From: Istiophorus platypterus
Taxonomy: Eukaryota > Chordata > Actinopteri > Istiophoriformes > Istiophoridae
Assembly (NCBI GenBank): GCA_016859345.1
Contig: CM029122.1
Span: 11,543,575-11,607,574 of the forward strand
Length of the DNA stretch: 64,000 nt
Direction of reading: 5' to 3'
Within the stretch, counting starts at the first letter, position 1. Each line of letters starts with the position of its first letter. The translations under genes and the position numbers were made by a program. Positions 13,667-27,300 of the stretch are shown piece by piece. A model generated the notes under the pieces. It was given only the letters and a program-made list of their open reading frames with translations, was not told the DNA's origin and ran no database searches.

Positions 13667-14963
13667 CTACAGACGGAGGTGGGAAAAGAGAGATGGAGAG
13701 AGAGAAAAAAGAGAGAGAGAGAGAGAGAGAGAATGAATGAGGTGAAGGCAGGGAGAGAGGAAAGAAAGAGAAAACAGATTACAAGACTGTTGTTTCAACA
13801 TAAGGCATGAGTAGAGTTTATGCACCCAACATTTACCGGGAAATAGAGAAACAGCATGACATGTGCATCCAAGCATTTTGGAGAGCGTTTACTGAAGGTG
13901 AGGTGTACATATACACACGGTCACAAAAAAAAACCACACATTCATTGTTTTTGAACACAACTAACAACTTGAAACATTAACAGTCACCCTTTTTAAAACG
14001 GCCATCATCCGATCACACATGCTGCTATTACACACATTCACGTTAACCCATGACTGCAAAGGACAGCACTGCAGCTGTACTACACGGAGGTGAGAGGCGG
14101 CCATCTGGGACTTGGCAGAGAGGTCAATGTGTGCTGGTAAAACACAGGTCAGCGGGGCATGTTAAGCGTGTCAAGCTGTCCAGGGACAGGTGTTTCAGGA
14201 TGGATAATAAATACCCTTTTGCCTGACGCATCCATAATTTTTAATCCTCGTCATGATTCCTGAGCAAGGATGTCGCGCAGTATACCTATTAGAGCTCAAG
14301 TGATAAAATCAGCCACGCAGATATATTGGACAATATTGCTCATTGCCGACAAATCAGTGCTGGCAAATATGGCGGGTGAAATGTTACGGGAAATTTCAGC
14401 GGATTTAATAGCTAGCACAGACATGTTTATTTTTCCACCACAATTTTTTCCCACTCATTACATATATCCCTGACTAAGTATGGGACTATCCAGATTATTG
14501 AAATGAAAAATATCAGCTGTCAGAAGGTTGAGTTTAATTAGATACATTAGTTACTTAGTTGGGGTCGAAACTGCTACCTGAAAAAGGCACCATACTAATA
14601 TATGATATCCCTCCATGTGAAAGGCCAGGAATTTAGTTTCAATTTTCATTTTAGAGTCCATCACTTGCATTTTGCAAATAAAAACTAAAACTATAGGAAT
14701 CAAGTGACAGAAAACTCTTTTTTCAGATTTTGTGTCTAAAAGGAATAAACAACAAATCTATTAAGAAACACTGCTCTCGAAACAAAGCATAATCAGTGGA
14801 CCGAGGTATGAACCACATGTTGACTACTCTGACGAACAGAGATGATTGTATTGTTTTCCCATTGTAAAGAAGGAAATTCATTATTCTTTATATTTCTTGC
14901 AGCCTATATTTAGGGCAGTCAACATATGAGAATCTTGCCTGAACCTCTTGCATGCATGCACAC

Positions 14964-15023
<60 letters not shown>

Positions 15024-17482
15024 TCACCAAACACACAGAGCATTCAACATTCAGGGAACAACTACAAACATCCCTCTCATTGGGGCCGGAGACAACAGAG
15101 CACTTACACATACACACCCCCAAATCCAGACAGAGCGACAAGTACGCCGTTTCCTGCCTGCACAAGCAACTGGGGATTGCAGCTGGGTTTCTGTGTGTGT
15201 GAATGTGTGTGAGTGTGTGAGAAAGAAGTCTGTAAGAGGCTGTGTCTGTGGGCACAATGCTCGGCATTAATAATTCACGGGAACAGCTTTTTAACTTCAA
15301 CATCCTTTTTCCTCTCATCGTAACTTTCTCTCACACTTCCACACTTCTACACCCCCACCTTTCATTCGTTATTGGTTTGAGTCCATTTACTCCTGTGTGG
15401 ATGTGTGTGTGTGTGAGTGTGCGTGCGTGTGTGCGTATGTGCAAAATCTGTGTGCCAGTATTACAATAAAAGGTTATCTAGTTGAAAAATGAAGTCTCCG
15501 TTAAAGATTGTGCTCACTGAGTCGGCGAAATGGAGGAAAATGGGAGGAAAGTCCACATTTATTTTGCTGTAGAGTATGTGCGCAGGTGTGTGCATACATG
15601 CATATCGGTCTGTGTTGATCATATGTCTTACTTCCTTCTTTTGCTCGGAGCTTCGGGTCTTTTGTCTGATGCCTCCTTTTTGATACACATCCCACTGATG
15701 AGCTGATAAAATCTTCACTAATCTGTGATTTAGGGCCCTTTGCTTGAATGGGATTTTAATTCAATTGCGGTGGCATAACAAAGTAAAAACTGACTAAACT
15801 AATCATTTCTTATGGCTTGATTTCTCCTAAAGGACCCTGATAAGACTAATCAAGATGTAGATTCTTAAATGTTACTCACGAATGCCTCTATTTTAAAAAT
15901 AAACTCTGTGAAGAAAAGAAAAAGAATAATAATTAGCCTTCAGTACTAAAACATATCCTACCAGACATGTATTAGAATATTGGACAATGTGTGACATTGC
16001 AAACTGAGCCAATTGTATCTTTTCAATTATTATCTACTTGTTAATGTAATTTTCCACATACACACTGTACATTTTTCATGCAGTTCTGCAGAATCATGAA
16101 ACACATCTCCCAGTGCTTCCTTTTACACACGTATTGTGCAAAAGACACAAAGAATAAAAAAGAAATAGTCTGGAATTAAAACTGAATAAATAAGCCACTT
16201 AAAAAATACACAAATTTAAAAAAAAAAAAAAAAAAAAAGGCCGCATATTTTCCCTTAGATTTTTGCTGGTATCTGTAGAGGAGTAGATTTGTTATTCTAT
16301 CTATAAATTTTACAGATTTCTGATCAAATTCTGTTAAACTGTTATGAGGATCATGACATCAGTAACTACTTGGCGCATCTCTTCCACACGGATGTTAAAA
16401 AATTCTTTTAACATAGGAAATCACTTCCACGGTTAGAGGACACCAAAGCACTGTAGACTTAAAAACTGAAAGAATATCCATAGTGAGGTTTGCTGACTGA
16501 ATGTTGATGAACAGGTTAGGTAAAAGAAGCAGTCATCAATTCTGACTCAGACCCTGGTTCCCTGCTTTTCTTCACTGTGATGCCAGTGTGCTAATCTGGC
16601 GGCACCCAGTCTACCCACATCCAGCTAAGCTCAGCTCAGAGCTGTAACGTTGCATCATTGCTACTCATGTTGCAACTGCTCATCTAGAACTTCTGGAAAC
16701 ACATTACTCACACATCCCAAAAAAAAAACCATACTACTCATATGTTGGTGCACTAAGAGCTTTCCTCCGCTCGCCTGTCTCCTGTCATCCTCCTGAAACA
16801 AGCTGCCTCCTTACTTCTGATTACTCTCATTCCCTTCCACCATGTTTCACCCATCACCAATCCTTCTCTTCGTCCTGCCCCTCCAGTCTATCTCTCTCTC
16901 TCTCTCTTTCTCTCTCTCCCTCTGTATATTCCTGTCTGTTCTCTTTGCCTCGCGGTTCTCTGCGTCTTTTCAGGCAGGATTTAAGCAGCTCTGTGAAACT
17001 TCAAAGTGCCCATCACTCTGCAGGCTGTTTGGAAAGGCTGACAATGACATACCAAACCCTGCAGACCTTCAACTGATCGCTGCATTCCACCACCCTTCCA
17101 AAATAATCCCACACCCCCCTCCTCGTTCCTTCACCTCTGGCTGCACCGCCTCGATCACCGAGTGCCCATATTTGCCCAACAACGCCTCAGATTTTCTATT
17201 ATTAACACTTGTCTCCATCTCTGAATACCATGTATGACTTGCTGCTAACCCTCTCTTCCTCCCACCCTCACTCTCTCTGGCTTCCCCTTCCTGTTTTTCA
17301 TCTCCAATATTTGCTGCCAGTTGCTTCCCACACGGCTTGTTGACTGGACACAGGAAACATGCATCCCATGTCAGATGATGGTGAATGACCATGGACAAGC
17401 TCTCCAACTGACCTTGCTGTTCATCAGTTGGAGCATACAGAGCAATGGGAGCAAATAACTACACACAGACATACACGTGTAC

Positions 17483-17516
<34 letters not shown>

Positions 17517-20500
17517 GTGCACACAGCAAGAGAGGGAGAGAGAAAGCTGCAAAGAGGATTATGCTAAGTGGAAGGGGGGTTAAACACTAATCCAATCATT
17601 TGTGGCCAGTGTCTTATTCTCAGAGGAAACAGCAGCAAGGCCACTAGCATTCATGCCAACTACTCTCATCATCACTCTTCTATGACACATGATAATTATA
17701 CACCTAGAAAGGTGTGTAATAAAAGCACTGCAGGGTGTAAGTAATATGGAGGGTATTAACAGCGGTGCAGAGATGTGCTAATGTGGAAATTCGAGCTGTC
17801 CATCATCTCTTCTCAGTTAGCCTTCATTACCACACACACACACACACACACACACACTGTATATACTGTATATAAAAATTAAAAAATTATGACCTGCCAG
17901 CTAAGGGTGAGCAAGTCAATACCTCAAGTATCGGCACTAACAGTACTAAGCCTTATTTTGAAAAATGTATCTGTCTCTCTCTGCTAGGTTGTACTCACTT
18001 TATTTAGAACATTAAAACTGTCTCTGAAAATAATGTTTGCCAATAATAATGATGCCTTGTCATCATTTTCTAACAAGGGTGACATCACTGTATACCAAGA
18101 ACACACTTCTTTGCGCACGCACGCTCAGTCTTCCTGATGCTGTTCTGTGCATGCACGCAATGATCCTGTTTTTTTAGGTCAGAGAAGACAAACACACAGA
18201 AATATACACAGAATAAATGAAAGAGAAACATCATCTGGAGTTTTTTCTCATGCATATGATGTCAAATAATTAAAAGAGAATAGTGAAAGAAATGCTTAAG
18301 GTTTGGCACGTTAGAGGCAGCAAATTAATGATGCATCCATGACTGAAATCATTACACAATTGCTCTCCCCTGTGCAACAGTCTATAAGCAACTTTCCAAG
18401 GTCTTAACCCAATTTTCTCAATCATTTGATTACTAAGGGCGATTGGATCCTACAGAGACAAAAACATTTTTGACACAGTTACAAATGTTCATTTTTTCAC
18501 TTAATAAAAATTTCGGCAACTCTTTTTTTCTCTGCGCTCTTCTCGTTGGGTTCAGATGGAGGGGGCTCAGCTGGAAAAAGGTGATGTCCGAAAAGGTTAC
18601 TGTCAACGTCTCACTTCCTGCGTCAACGGAAGAAAGCAAACCTCCCTTCAGCCGTCCCCCATCACACTTTGCAGACGCACCATTGAGAGCATCCTGACCG
18701 CATGTATCACTGCTTGATACTGAAACTCCAAGGCCTCTGACCGTAAGACCTAACGGCAAATAGTGAGCACAGTGGAGAGGATCATCAGGGCTTCCCTGCA
18801 TTACAAAAAAAAAAATCCATAAATTGTGCTGCAGCAACAACAGCCTTAGCGGTCTTGACAATCCAACCCCCCCAACGCACAGCCTCCTCATCCCTTTACA
18901 ATCCAGCTGGAGATATTGGAGTATCAGGACCTCCTTTTCTGGGCTGTACAAAAGCTTCCTCATATAGTACAAATGGTGAGTGAGAGAGAACAACTTGTTT
19001 ATGACAAGAAGAAAAGCTTGAATCTTGAACCTCAAGAATTTCCATGAACCATTCTGTTCCAATTTAGAAGCAGAATGGTTTGTAAATATTGTTTACTCTA
19101 TCAATATTGTATGCCGGCTATTACTTGGATCGAGACCGAATTTGTTGGTAATGCCAGCCTAATTGTGCGAATGAACAGCAACCCCCCCACCTAAAAAAAC
19201 TTTTCCGCAAGAACTTTCTTGGGGGAAGTTGAAGAGCTGGAGAACTGAAGTAGCTACGGCCAGAGAAAGATGAATTAATTATGAACATGCCTGGACCCAG
19301 TCAATGTCCTATCTCCCCCCAAGGGAGGTTTAGACTCATCCCAAAGATCTGAAATCTTGTGAAGATTCTCACACAGTGAGGTAGCAATTTTCAGAGAGCG
19401 AGGTAGCGATGAGGCGAGGAAAGGACCGTCTGGTTAGAGATGAGGAAAAAGAGAAAAAGGGAGAAAGCTAAAGAGAAAGTGACAGCTGCCTCCAGGGTGC
19501 TGAACACCACAAAGATGCACTGAACTAAGTGAATATATGTACCGCTGACGTATGTGATGCCCATATGTGCATTACAGAGAGAATTAAATGTTGGAGAGAG
19601 ATTAAGAACAGAGGAGTATTTTCCTCTCTACACTCCTCAATTCTGGTTAACCATTCTCCAAAATTACTCCGCATCTTTCTCCCTTTAGGCCCCCAAAAGC
19701 GTTTGACCTTGTTAACATTACCAGAGAGAGCAAGAGCAGGATAGAGACAGAGAGATTCCACGATGAGCAGGGGGAAGAGATGAAAGCAGTAGAAAAGGGG
19801 AACATTTTAATGTAATAGAAACATTAACATTTAGAGATGATGTGGCCATGATACGGTTTACATTGTGCCTGTTTCCTGTAATCGTGCAACATAAAAACCT
19901 CTATGTGTTCCTTTTTTATCGGTATAAATATCACGTGCCTATTTTTTTATTGACACTAATGTGCTTCTTCTAAATTTGACACAAGAAGTGAATTTGTGCC
20001 TTCACTGATGGAGTAACACTGTGGTATGAGAAAGTATAAAGATTGCATTAAAAAAAAAAAAAAAAGAATATCTGGCTTCTCACTCTTTGCACGTGGCACT
20101 GGATAATCTTGTCATCTTTAAATAAACCATCTAATGGACTGATGAGAATCCCCACTCTTCCTTCCCCATAGCTTTCTCAGAGTCTTGGATCTTTGATTGA
20201 TGGGCTCCTGGCAGCATCAAACATTACAATTCGAGCCTTTTCCTCTCACGCTTTTCCCACTTCGTGTCCTTCACGGAGTGATAATTATCATATGTGCCAG
20301 AATCTACAAATTTTTGTAGTAGGGTTATCATTAACAACCTTCAACAAATCCCACATCCACTGCCCAATTTATTAACTGGAATCTTTTAAAAACAAATAAG
20401 GTAGACTGTATAGTTCTTCTATGCTAAAGAGGAAGCTAAATGATTTTCAGTGTTCAAGGGAAAACTTTCTAGCTGCTGCAAGCCAGTAAGCTGGGGAACA

Positions 20501-22487
20501 GGTGTGATACTGTGTGTGAGTGTCTGTTATGGAGGAATACAGCAAGAAAGAGAGACTAAGCATTTTAACTTCCATTAAGGGGCCAGATAGTGAGGCCAGC
20601 AGGCTGAAAAAACATGTACAACAACTGCCCATTACGCCCACGCAGCTTAAATCGGAGGAAGAACAAGAGAGTACGGGAGCGTTCGTAGAGTCGGAAGATG
20701 AAGTGGATTTACCCTATGTTATTGTGAAGAGGGGAATGCTAGTAGTACAGATGCAAGAATTACAAGATGAGGTACAAATTCACCCGGGGAGTTGTTGTAA
20801 GCCAGAAATTGTCAAGGAGGACACCCCATCAAACTTTTTCAGTGCCTTGAAAAGCAGGAAAAACAGCCAGAGGGCAAGGAAACAACCAAACATAGAGAAA
20901 CAGACACACGTATGTACAGAATAGTGTATGAATACACTGCGCATTCATGCTCCCTCTGAGACTCATTCTATCTCTAGCCGGAGTACAAAGAGTTCACATC
21001 TTGCATAGTTTCTTGCAACTAGGACACAGCTGTCTTTTTAAAGAAATAGTTTGACATTTTGGTTGATGTGCTTATTCGCTGTCTTGCCAGTCAGATGAGA
21101 AGACTGAACCCACTTTCACGTCGACGCGGTGAACATTAGGCCTAGAGCCGGCAGTCCATCAGCTTAGCTCAGTTTAGCAGACTGGGACCAGGGGAAGAAC
21201 AGCCAACCTGTCTCTGTCCAGTGGTGGAAATCCACCTACAAGTACCTCTAAAGCTAAATAATCAACGTATGATATCAGTTTTTGTATAGTCCATATACGA
21301 AAATGAAATGTAAAATTTTTAAAAAATAATTTAAAAAGTTTTTTTTTTTTACAAAAGGTTCCTGTTCAGAACTGCTTGCCTGTTTTCACTCTTTATGATA
21401 TGGCTAAGCTAACCAGCTACTAACTGCACCCTGATAAGGAGAAGGATTTAAGACGTGAATGTTTCTGCTTTCAAGACTCGGGTAAGTCAAGGCTCAAGCC
21501 TCAACCCGACGGTCTCCTGCTTTATGTCACACGGGGGTCATGTTTGCCCTCACTCTCACCAGGCTAACTAGTCCCAAGTTATGGGCCCCCCCGGGGCCTC
21601 AACAGTCACGACCCCACCTGCACTGCTGCTCGTAACAGCTGGTGAGACCAGGATGAAAGCGATGGGGGGGGGGGGTTTCAACGCTAATTCATTCTCGTGT
21701 GCCAGCGTGTTACAGTAACAGTCCTGTGGCCGCTGTGCAATAAATCTAACCAAGTGTAGGAGCCGAACATGCTGAGCAGAAATGTGATTGGTCCGATTGG
21801 GCTGCTTCATATTTTCTCCTTTCCATATCCGGTGCCTGTAGTATATGTCGATGGTGTCAACACAGAGCAGATCGTAATCTATCCTTCTGGGCTGAACAGC
21901 TGCCTCCTCATCCTCCCTCCTACACCCTCAGCTGCTTCGCCTTCCTGCTGGACCATGAGGTAAAATAGCTTTTGACTTTTAGCGTTTCATCCAGAGAGAT
22001 CATTTCAAACGCATAATCAGCAGTACAGCGATTCCCTCTCGTCCTTTTAAGTAACATTTTCCTTTAGCATTTTTGATCATTATTCCCATTAGCAATGCCA
22101 GACAAATTGTTTGCCTCCTCCTCATCTTGCAGAGCTCCGAGTCCACAAATGCTGTCTTGTTTTATTGCTCTGTCCCTCGACATGAAGGTAAACATGATTA
22201 CCTTAGAGCTTTGACAGAGAATGATTACATGACCCTCCTACTTTGCAGCAGTGCAGCAGTAGTCAATAAGGAAAGCTTGTGCAGAGCTTTAACTCAGTTA
22301 CTACACCATCATCACATATGGCACAGCTACAGCAACCTTGGACTGTATAACTCCTGCAGGAACAGGCTGAGAAATACCAGGCCTGACCAGATCGTTCGCT
22401 CGCTCTCTCTCTCTGTCTCTCTCTCTTTCTCTGTCTCTCTCTCTTCACTCGCTCTATCTCTGTTTCTCTCTCACACACACACAAACA

Positions 22488-22524
<37 letters not shown>

Positions 22525-23209
22525 CATATATCACTTATACAAAATAAAACAAGGCTAGGGTATTATGCTTCATTATACTGTACAGGAACACGAGAATTTT
22601 ACTCAACCCAGGAGTTACAACGTGAGCAATCAATCAACAGATTCATATAAAGAAACCCAAGTGCCGTATATAAGACGTAATTACACTCCATTTTTTCTCA
22701 TAGATGCCGCTGTAAACTTGCTTTTAAACTCTGTTTCACTGATCACTGAAATGATAAAGGAGCAATTGACAACTCTATACTTCTTACCAACATCTGGACA
22801 ATATCAAGAAATGACATGGGAGATATCAAAATAATTATATAAAAAAGTATATATGATGCAGTTGTTTACCTATTGCAAAGAGTAAATGCAGTGTTTCTAA
22901 ATCTATACTGGTAAATATTTACAATATACCAGATGGTTACAGTTAGTCTGTATGTGTTGAATAGAAGTTGAAGCAGGACTGTTTGTGCCACATTGGAAGT
23001 ATTTATGTTTATGTATGTTAGTTAAAGGTGACAATCAACCTTTCACTGAAAATGTGGCCATAATTCCATCTACTGTTTATTTCTGTTTATAGCTGTGGGA
23101 GATAAAGAAAGGTTCAAATGGGAGAGAGTGACGAGTTGTCGAACTGGTTCCCTCATGTCAGCAAATGCACATGCACTCACACACCCACACACACACACAC
23201 CCACACCCA

Positions 23210-23266
<57 letters not shown>

Positions 23267-24278
23267 ACACACCCACACACCCACACACCTACACACACAC
23301 CTCCAGTATATTAAGAACCTCCATCCACTGCCTTTGCCAGATCCATTAACTCTATATGGACACCTGCTACCCCATTAACCTCATCTCCCCAACCCCCAAT
23401 CCTAAGCAAACGGACCCCTCATCCCTCCCCCCACCCAGACACATCCCCCACTCTGTCTGAATCACAAAGGACTGTGGTCTCAAATCTGCCCCAAACAAAA
23501 CTTTCACACAGACAGAGATTAAAAAAAAAAAAAAACAAAAAAAAAACTCGAGCCATTTTATCCTGTCATGAGCAACTGTTACAGCAGAGTCGACTGAACA
23601 TTTGCATTAATTGTTGTAAAAGAAAGGGAGGTTATAAAAACACTCTATTTTCGGGTCATTATCCATCTTGTGCTCGTGCACAATTAAGCCCGACAGCTGT
23701 ATCTACTTTATGTACAGTGGTTAGTATTTGTATGACTGGCAGCTTGCTATCATTTCCCACGTTTGTGAATTAAGCTGCAGATCGGAAAGGAAACTAATTA
23801 ACTATTAATTAGTCTACTTCAAACAGACTTTTTCTTCCATTGTCAGTCATTTTGCCTTTCAGGCAGTAAAAGACATGCACTTGTAAATTCATGTATTTAT
23901 GCATAAGGAGATAGAAACACAAACACACACACATGCATCTCTTTGGTTTTGGGTGTAAAGCGGAAACCAAGCACATTAACAAAACATAATGGCAAAGTGA
24001 GTGACGTGCTCATCATCAATACGTCGGAGCATGTTTTTTAAAAAGGGAAAAATTATTAAAATGCATGTGGGCATTTATTCATAGGCACACAAGCATCCCT
24101 GAACATGCACACCACCACTGAATATGGATCAGCGGTGTGCAGGTGGGGAGTGGTCACCATAGTTACAGTGCCTGGTGTGTATCCCACCAGCGTGGGATCT
24201 GCTCGGGTGGAGGATCAAGCAGGGAGCATGGGGAGTGTGGCTACGCTGAAGGACAGCAGCTCCAAGCGCTGTGGGTGC

Positions 24279-24348
<70 letters not shown>

Positions 24349-27300
24349 GAGCAAAGTGGAATTCTCTTGCCAGCCAGTCATAAACACCCAACACAGAACA
24401 GCAGAGGTGGGAGGAGCAGACAAAACCCCAAGGGGGAGGGGGCAGGGTTGGTCTTTTAATTGGTCAAGAAAGGTGCTTATAATCAGTTTCAAGGCAGAGG
24501 TAGCGGTAAAATGCAGATCCTTCTTCTGACACTGTAAAGGAGATGAAAATATCTACTTTGAATCACTTGAGGGCAGTTTCTAATTAGTGCTCTTTGAAGA
24601 GGAGGTGGGTTGGGCATAGTATTGTTTAGTAAAGAGTGGGGGAGGGAGGTCAGAGGCTAGTCACTGGAGGAGGAGGAGGCAGCTGGAGTACCTTTTAAGT
24701 GTGTGAGTGAAGAAGAGATGCATGCAAATCTGCCCTAAAGAATAGTTTAACAGTTTACAAACTGAATAGCCAAAGGGATGGTTGTTGTGTTATTATTGAA
24801 AAAAAATAAAATAAATTCAAGGCGTGAAGAGATGCCGTTTTTCCCCTATATGCACCTAACAGCGGTATTATGCCGATGTTATGAAATATGAATGCTGCTG
24901 CTCAATTTTTTTTTTTTTAAGCAAGAGGAGAGGAAAAGGCTTCATCTTATATCTTTAGAAACTAACATGACACTATTTTACTCTTATTTTGCTCTTCATA
25001 CGCTTCACATCCAGGTCAATTCACACACCTGTGAGCAAAGCATATCAACGACAAACTTTGCGTTTACCCGATAATGACACCACGACGATTATAACCACAA
25101 GCGACGGGTAGATGCCAACAATGGAGCAAGTTCTGCAGATCAGGGATTCAAGATTATCATTCACCAAAGGGGAAACAGTCTTGCAACTTCATGAGTATTG
25201 CACAGTGATGTTACAGTATGCACTCATGCACTCATTTGATGCAGATAGGCAAGGAAAGACATTTGTGAAAATAATATCAAATAAGCAACATTTAACATTT
25301 CCCACTTGATACAGAGATGGTGGGAAAACCACTTTTTTGGGTTATTGGTTCAGGAGGGCCACAAAAGCTGTCAGTCTCAAAGTCAACAGACAGATTCCCT
25401 CACATAGATATCAATGTTACATATCTGGATAGGATTCCCCTACAATTCCCCATAAATGTAAGTTATTTCATTTTTAAAATGTCATTACTTTTAAGTAAAT
25501 ATACACTGATAATTCAACATTTTGGTGATGCAAGTTAATTCTGGGAAAAAAAGTGGAGCTAAGAATGAATACTTGGAAGAATGAATGACAACTGGCTGGC
25601 CACTAGTTAACATCAAGTGTCTGATATGGGTAGATTACTGTGACCAAACATACTGTATGTAAAAATTAAAAAAAAAAAAAATCACGCATACTTCACCTCC
25701 ACTGCTACAACTCCATCCTAGAAGAGACACCGAGATGTGCAGGCGCAGCCACACGACCCTGTCAAAGGGTTGTGATGTGGCACAGTCCTGACAGTTAGTC
25801 AGAGGTGCTGCAGCAGAGTCAAAATCAAACACAAAGCAGACACTGCCTCTGCTCTGTCTCCAGATAAAACCACTTTCCTGATTCACCATAGAAGGCAGGA
25901 AGTCTCCCTCAGGAACTTTGTTTCACTTCACACAGTCACTCATCTCCCCATGTGAAACGGAGAGAGACTACAGCACGGATCTGGGTCACGGGGGGGAGGA
26001 TCATCATTTAAAAAATGGACACTGCATGAGAAGACTGGCTGCGATTATGCACAACTAACCATTTTTGATATACTGCTCAGCTAGCAATAAAGTTCAGTCG
26101 GTTCAGTCTCAAACATTTTCAGACGTTTCCTTGATTCATTCTGAAAGCTCCATTGGAGGAAAAGTTTATATTCCTTCACACTAAATTTTTTTATTCATCT
26201 ATTTATTTTTACCTTTGAGGGGACAGAGAGGGGAAGGAACCGGGTTAACAGACGACAGATGCAGTGATAGTTGGGTGCAAGTTTCTCTAGCTGACTGTGT
26301 AGTCTCTGTTACAGTGCAATTACTTGCCCTGTTGGTAATACATTCTAGTAATCAGCGTTTGACTTGTCCACAAGCACAAAAACACACCCATGCTGCTGCA
26401 ATCATTCAGTTCTATTGATCCATGACTAATAAGACATCTCGTCCTCACCAGCAGCAGAACACCACCCTAAGAATGTGTTTTTATTATGCATCCCAACTTT
26501 AATGAATATTTACTGAAACCTTACCACACAGCTGGTGATTGATAGCCTTGCTGACAGTCTTCTTTCTGCCTTTCTATTGTTTGTTTTTTCGTCAGTTGAG
26601 TCAACGATGCAATGATATGAAAAAAACAATGGCATAAAAGGCTTCTTGTCATGGGTATACACAAAGATGTGGGTCTAACGCTTATCATACAAACAAGCCT
26701 GTGTGCAGCTACAGAACATGGCAGGCACAGAAAATAACAAGGGGCGCAAACAGCATTGCAGTCAGACACCTGCACAAGCCCACATTTCCCCCTAACGGAG
26801 AGAAGTAGGTCCTCTGTTTCTGGTGACAACAGGAAAAAAAAATAATGAGAAACAAAACTTCACATGCACATACGACAAACTTTTCCATAGCATTTACATA
26901 GAGCTGCTCTAAAAAGAGCTAGACGGTGAGTTATTGCATTTCGCTTCACTGTCTAGACAGCATGCCCCCCCCCCACACCTCCCCCTTGTGTCAGCTGAGG
27001 CTGACAAACACATGGGGAGAGTATTCCCTGTGTGGCAACAGCTGACTCAGAAGTACAGCAAGAAGACACATGGCTTGACCACACACATCTTAAAATCCCT
27101 GTCATTTTAGGGTGGGGGCTTCCAGTTGGCATTTTTATTCAGGACAAGGGAGAGGCTGGGGCTGGCATCAGGGAGTGGCGCTGCAAACTTTGAATCCTGA
27201 CGGAGTCTGAAGTGCCTCTGAGTTGACCTCAACATTCCCATGACCATTAAATCTCGAAAAGTCAACAGAAATAATAATGACACATGCATCTAACTTATTT

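Noticed and set aside
18433..19062. 209-codon open frame on the minus strand
   Set aside because: It runs antisense to a decayed LINE reverse-transcriptase fragment whose plus-strand translation is recognisable; no family resemblance of its own.
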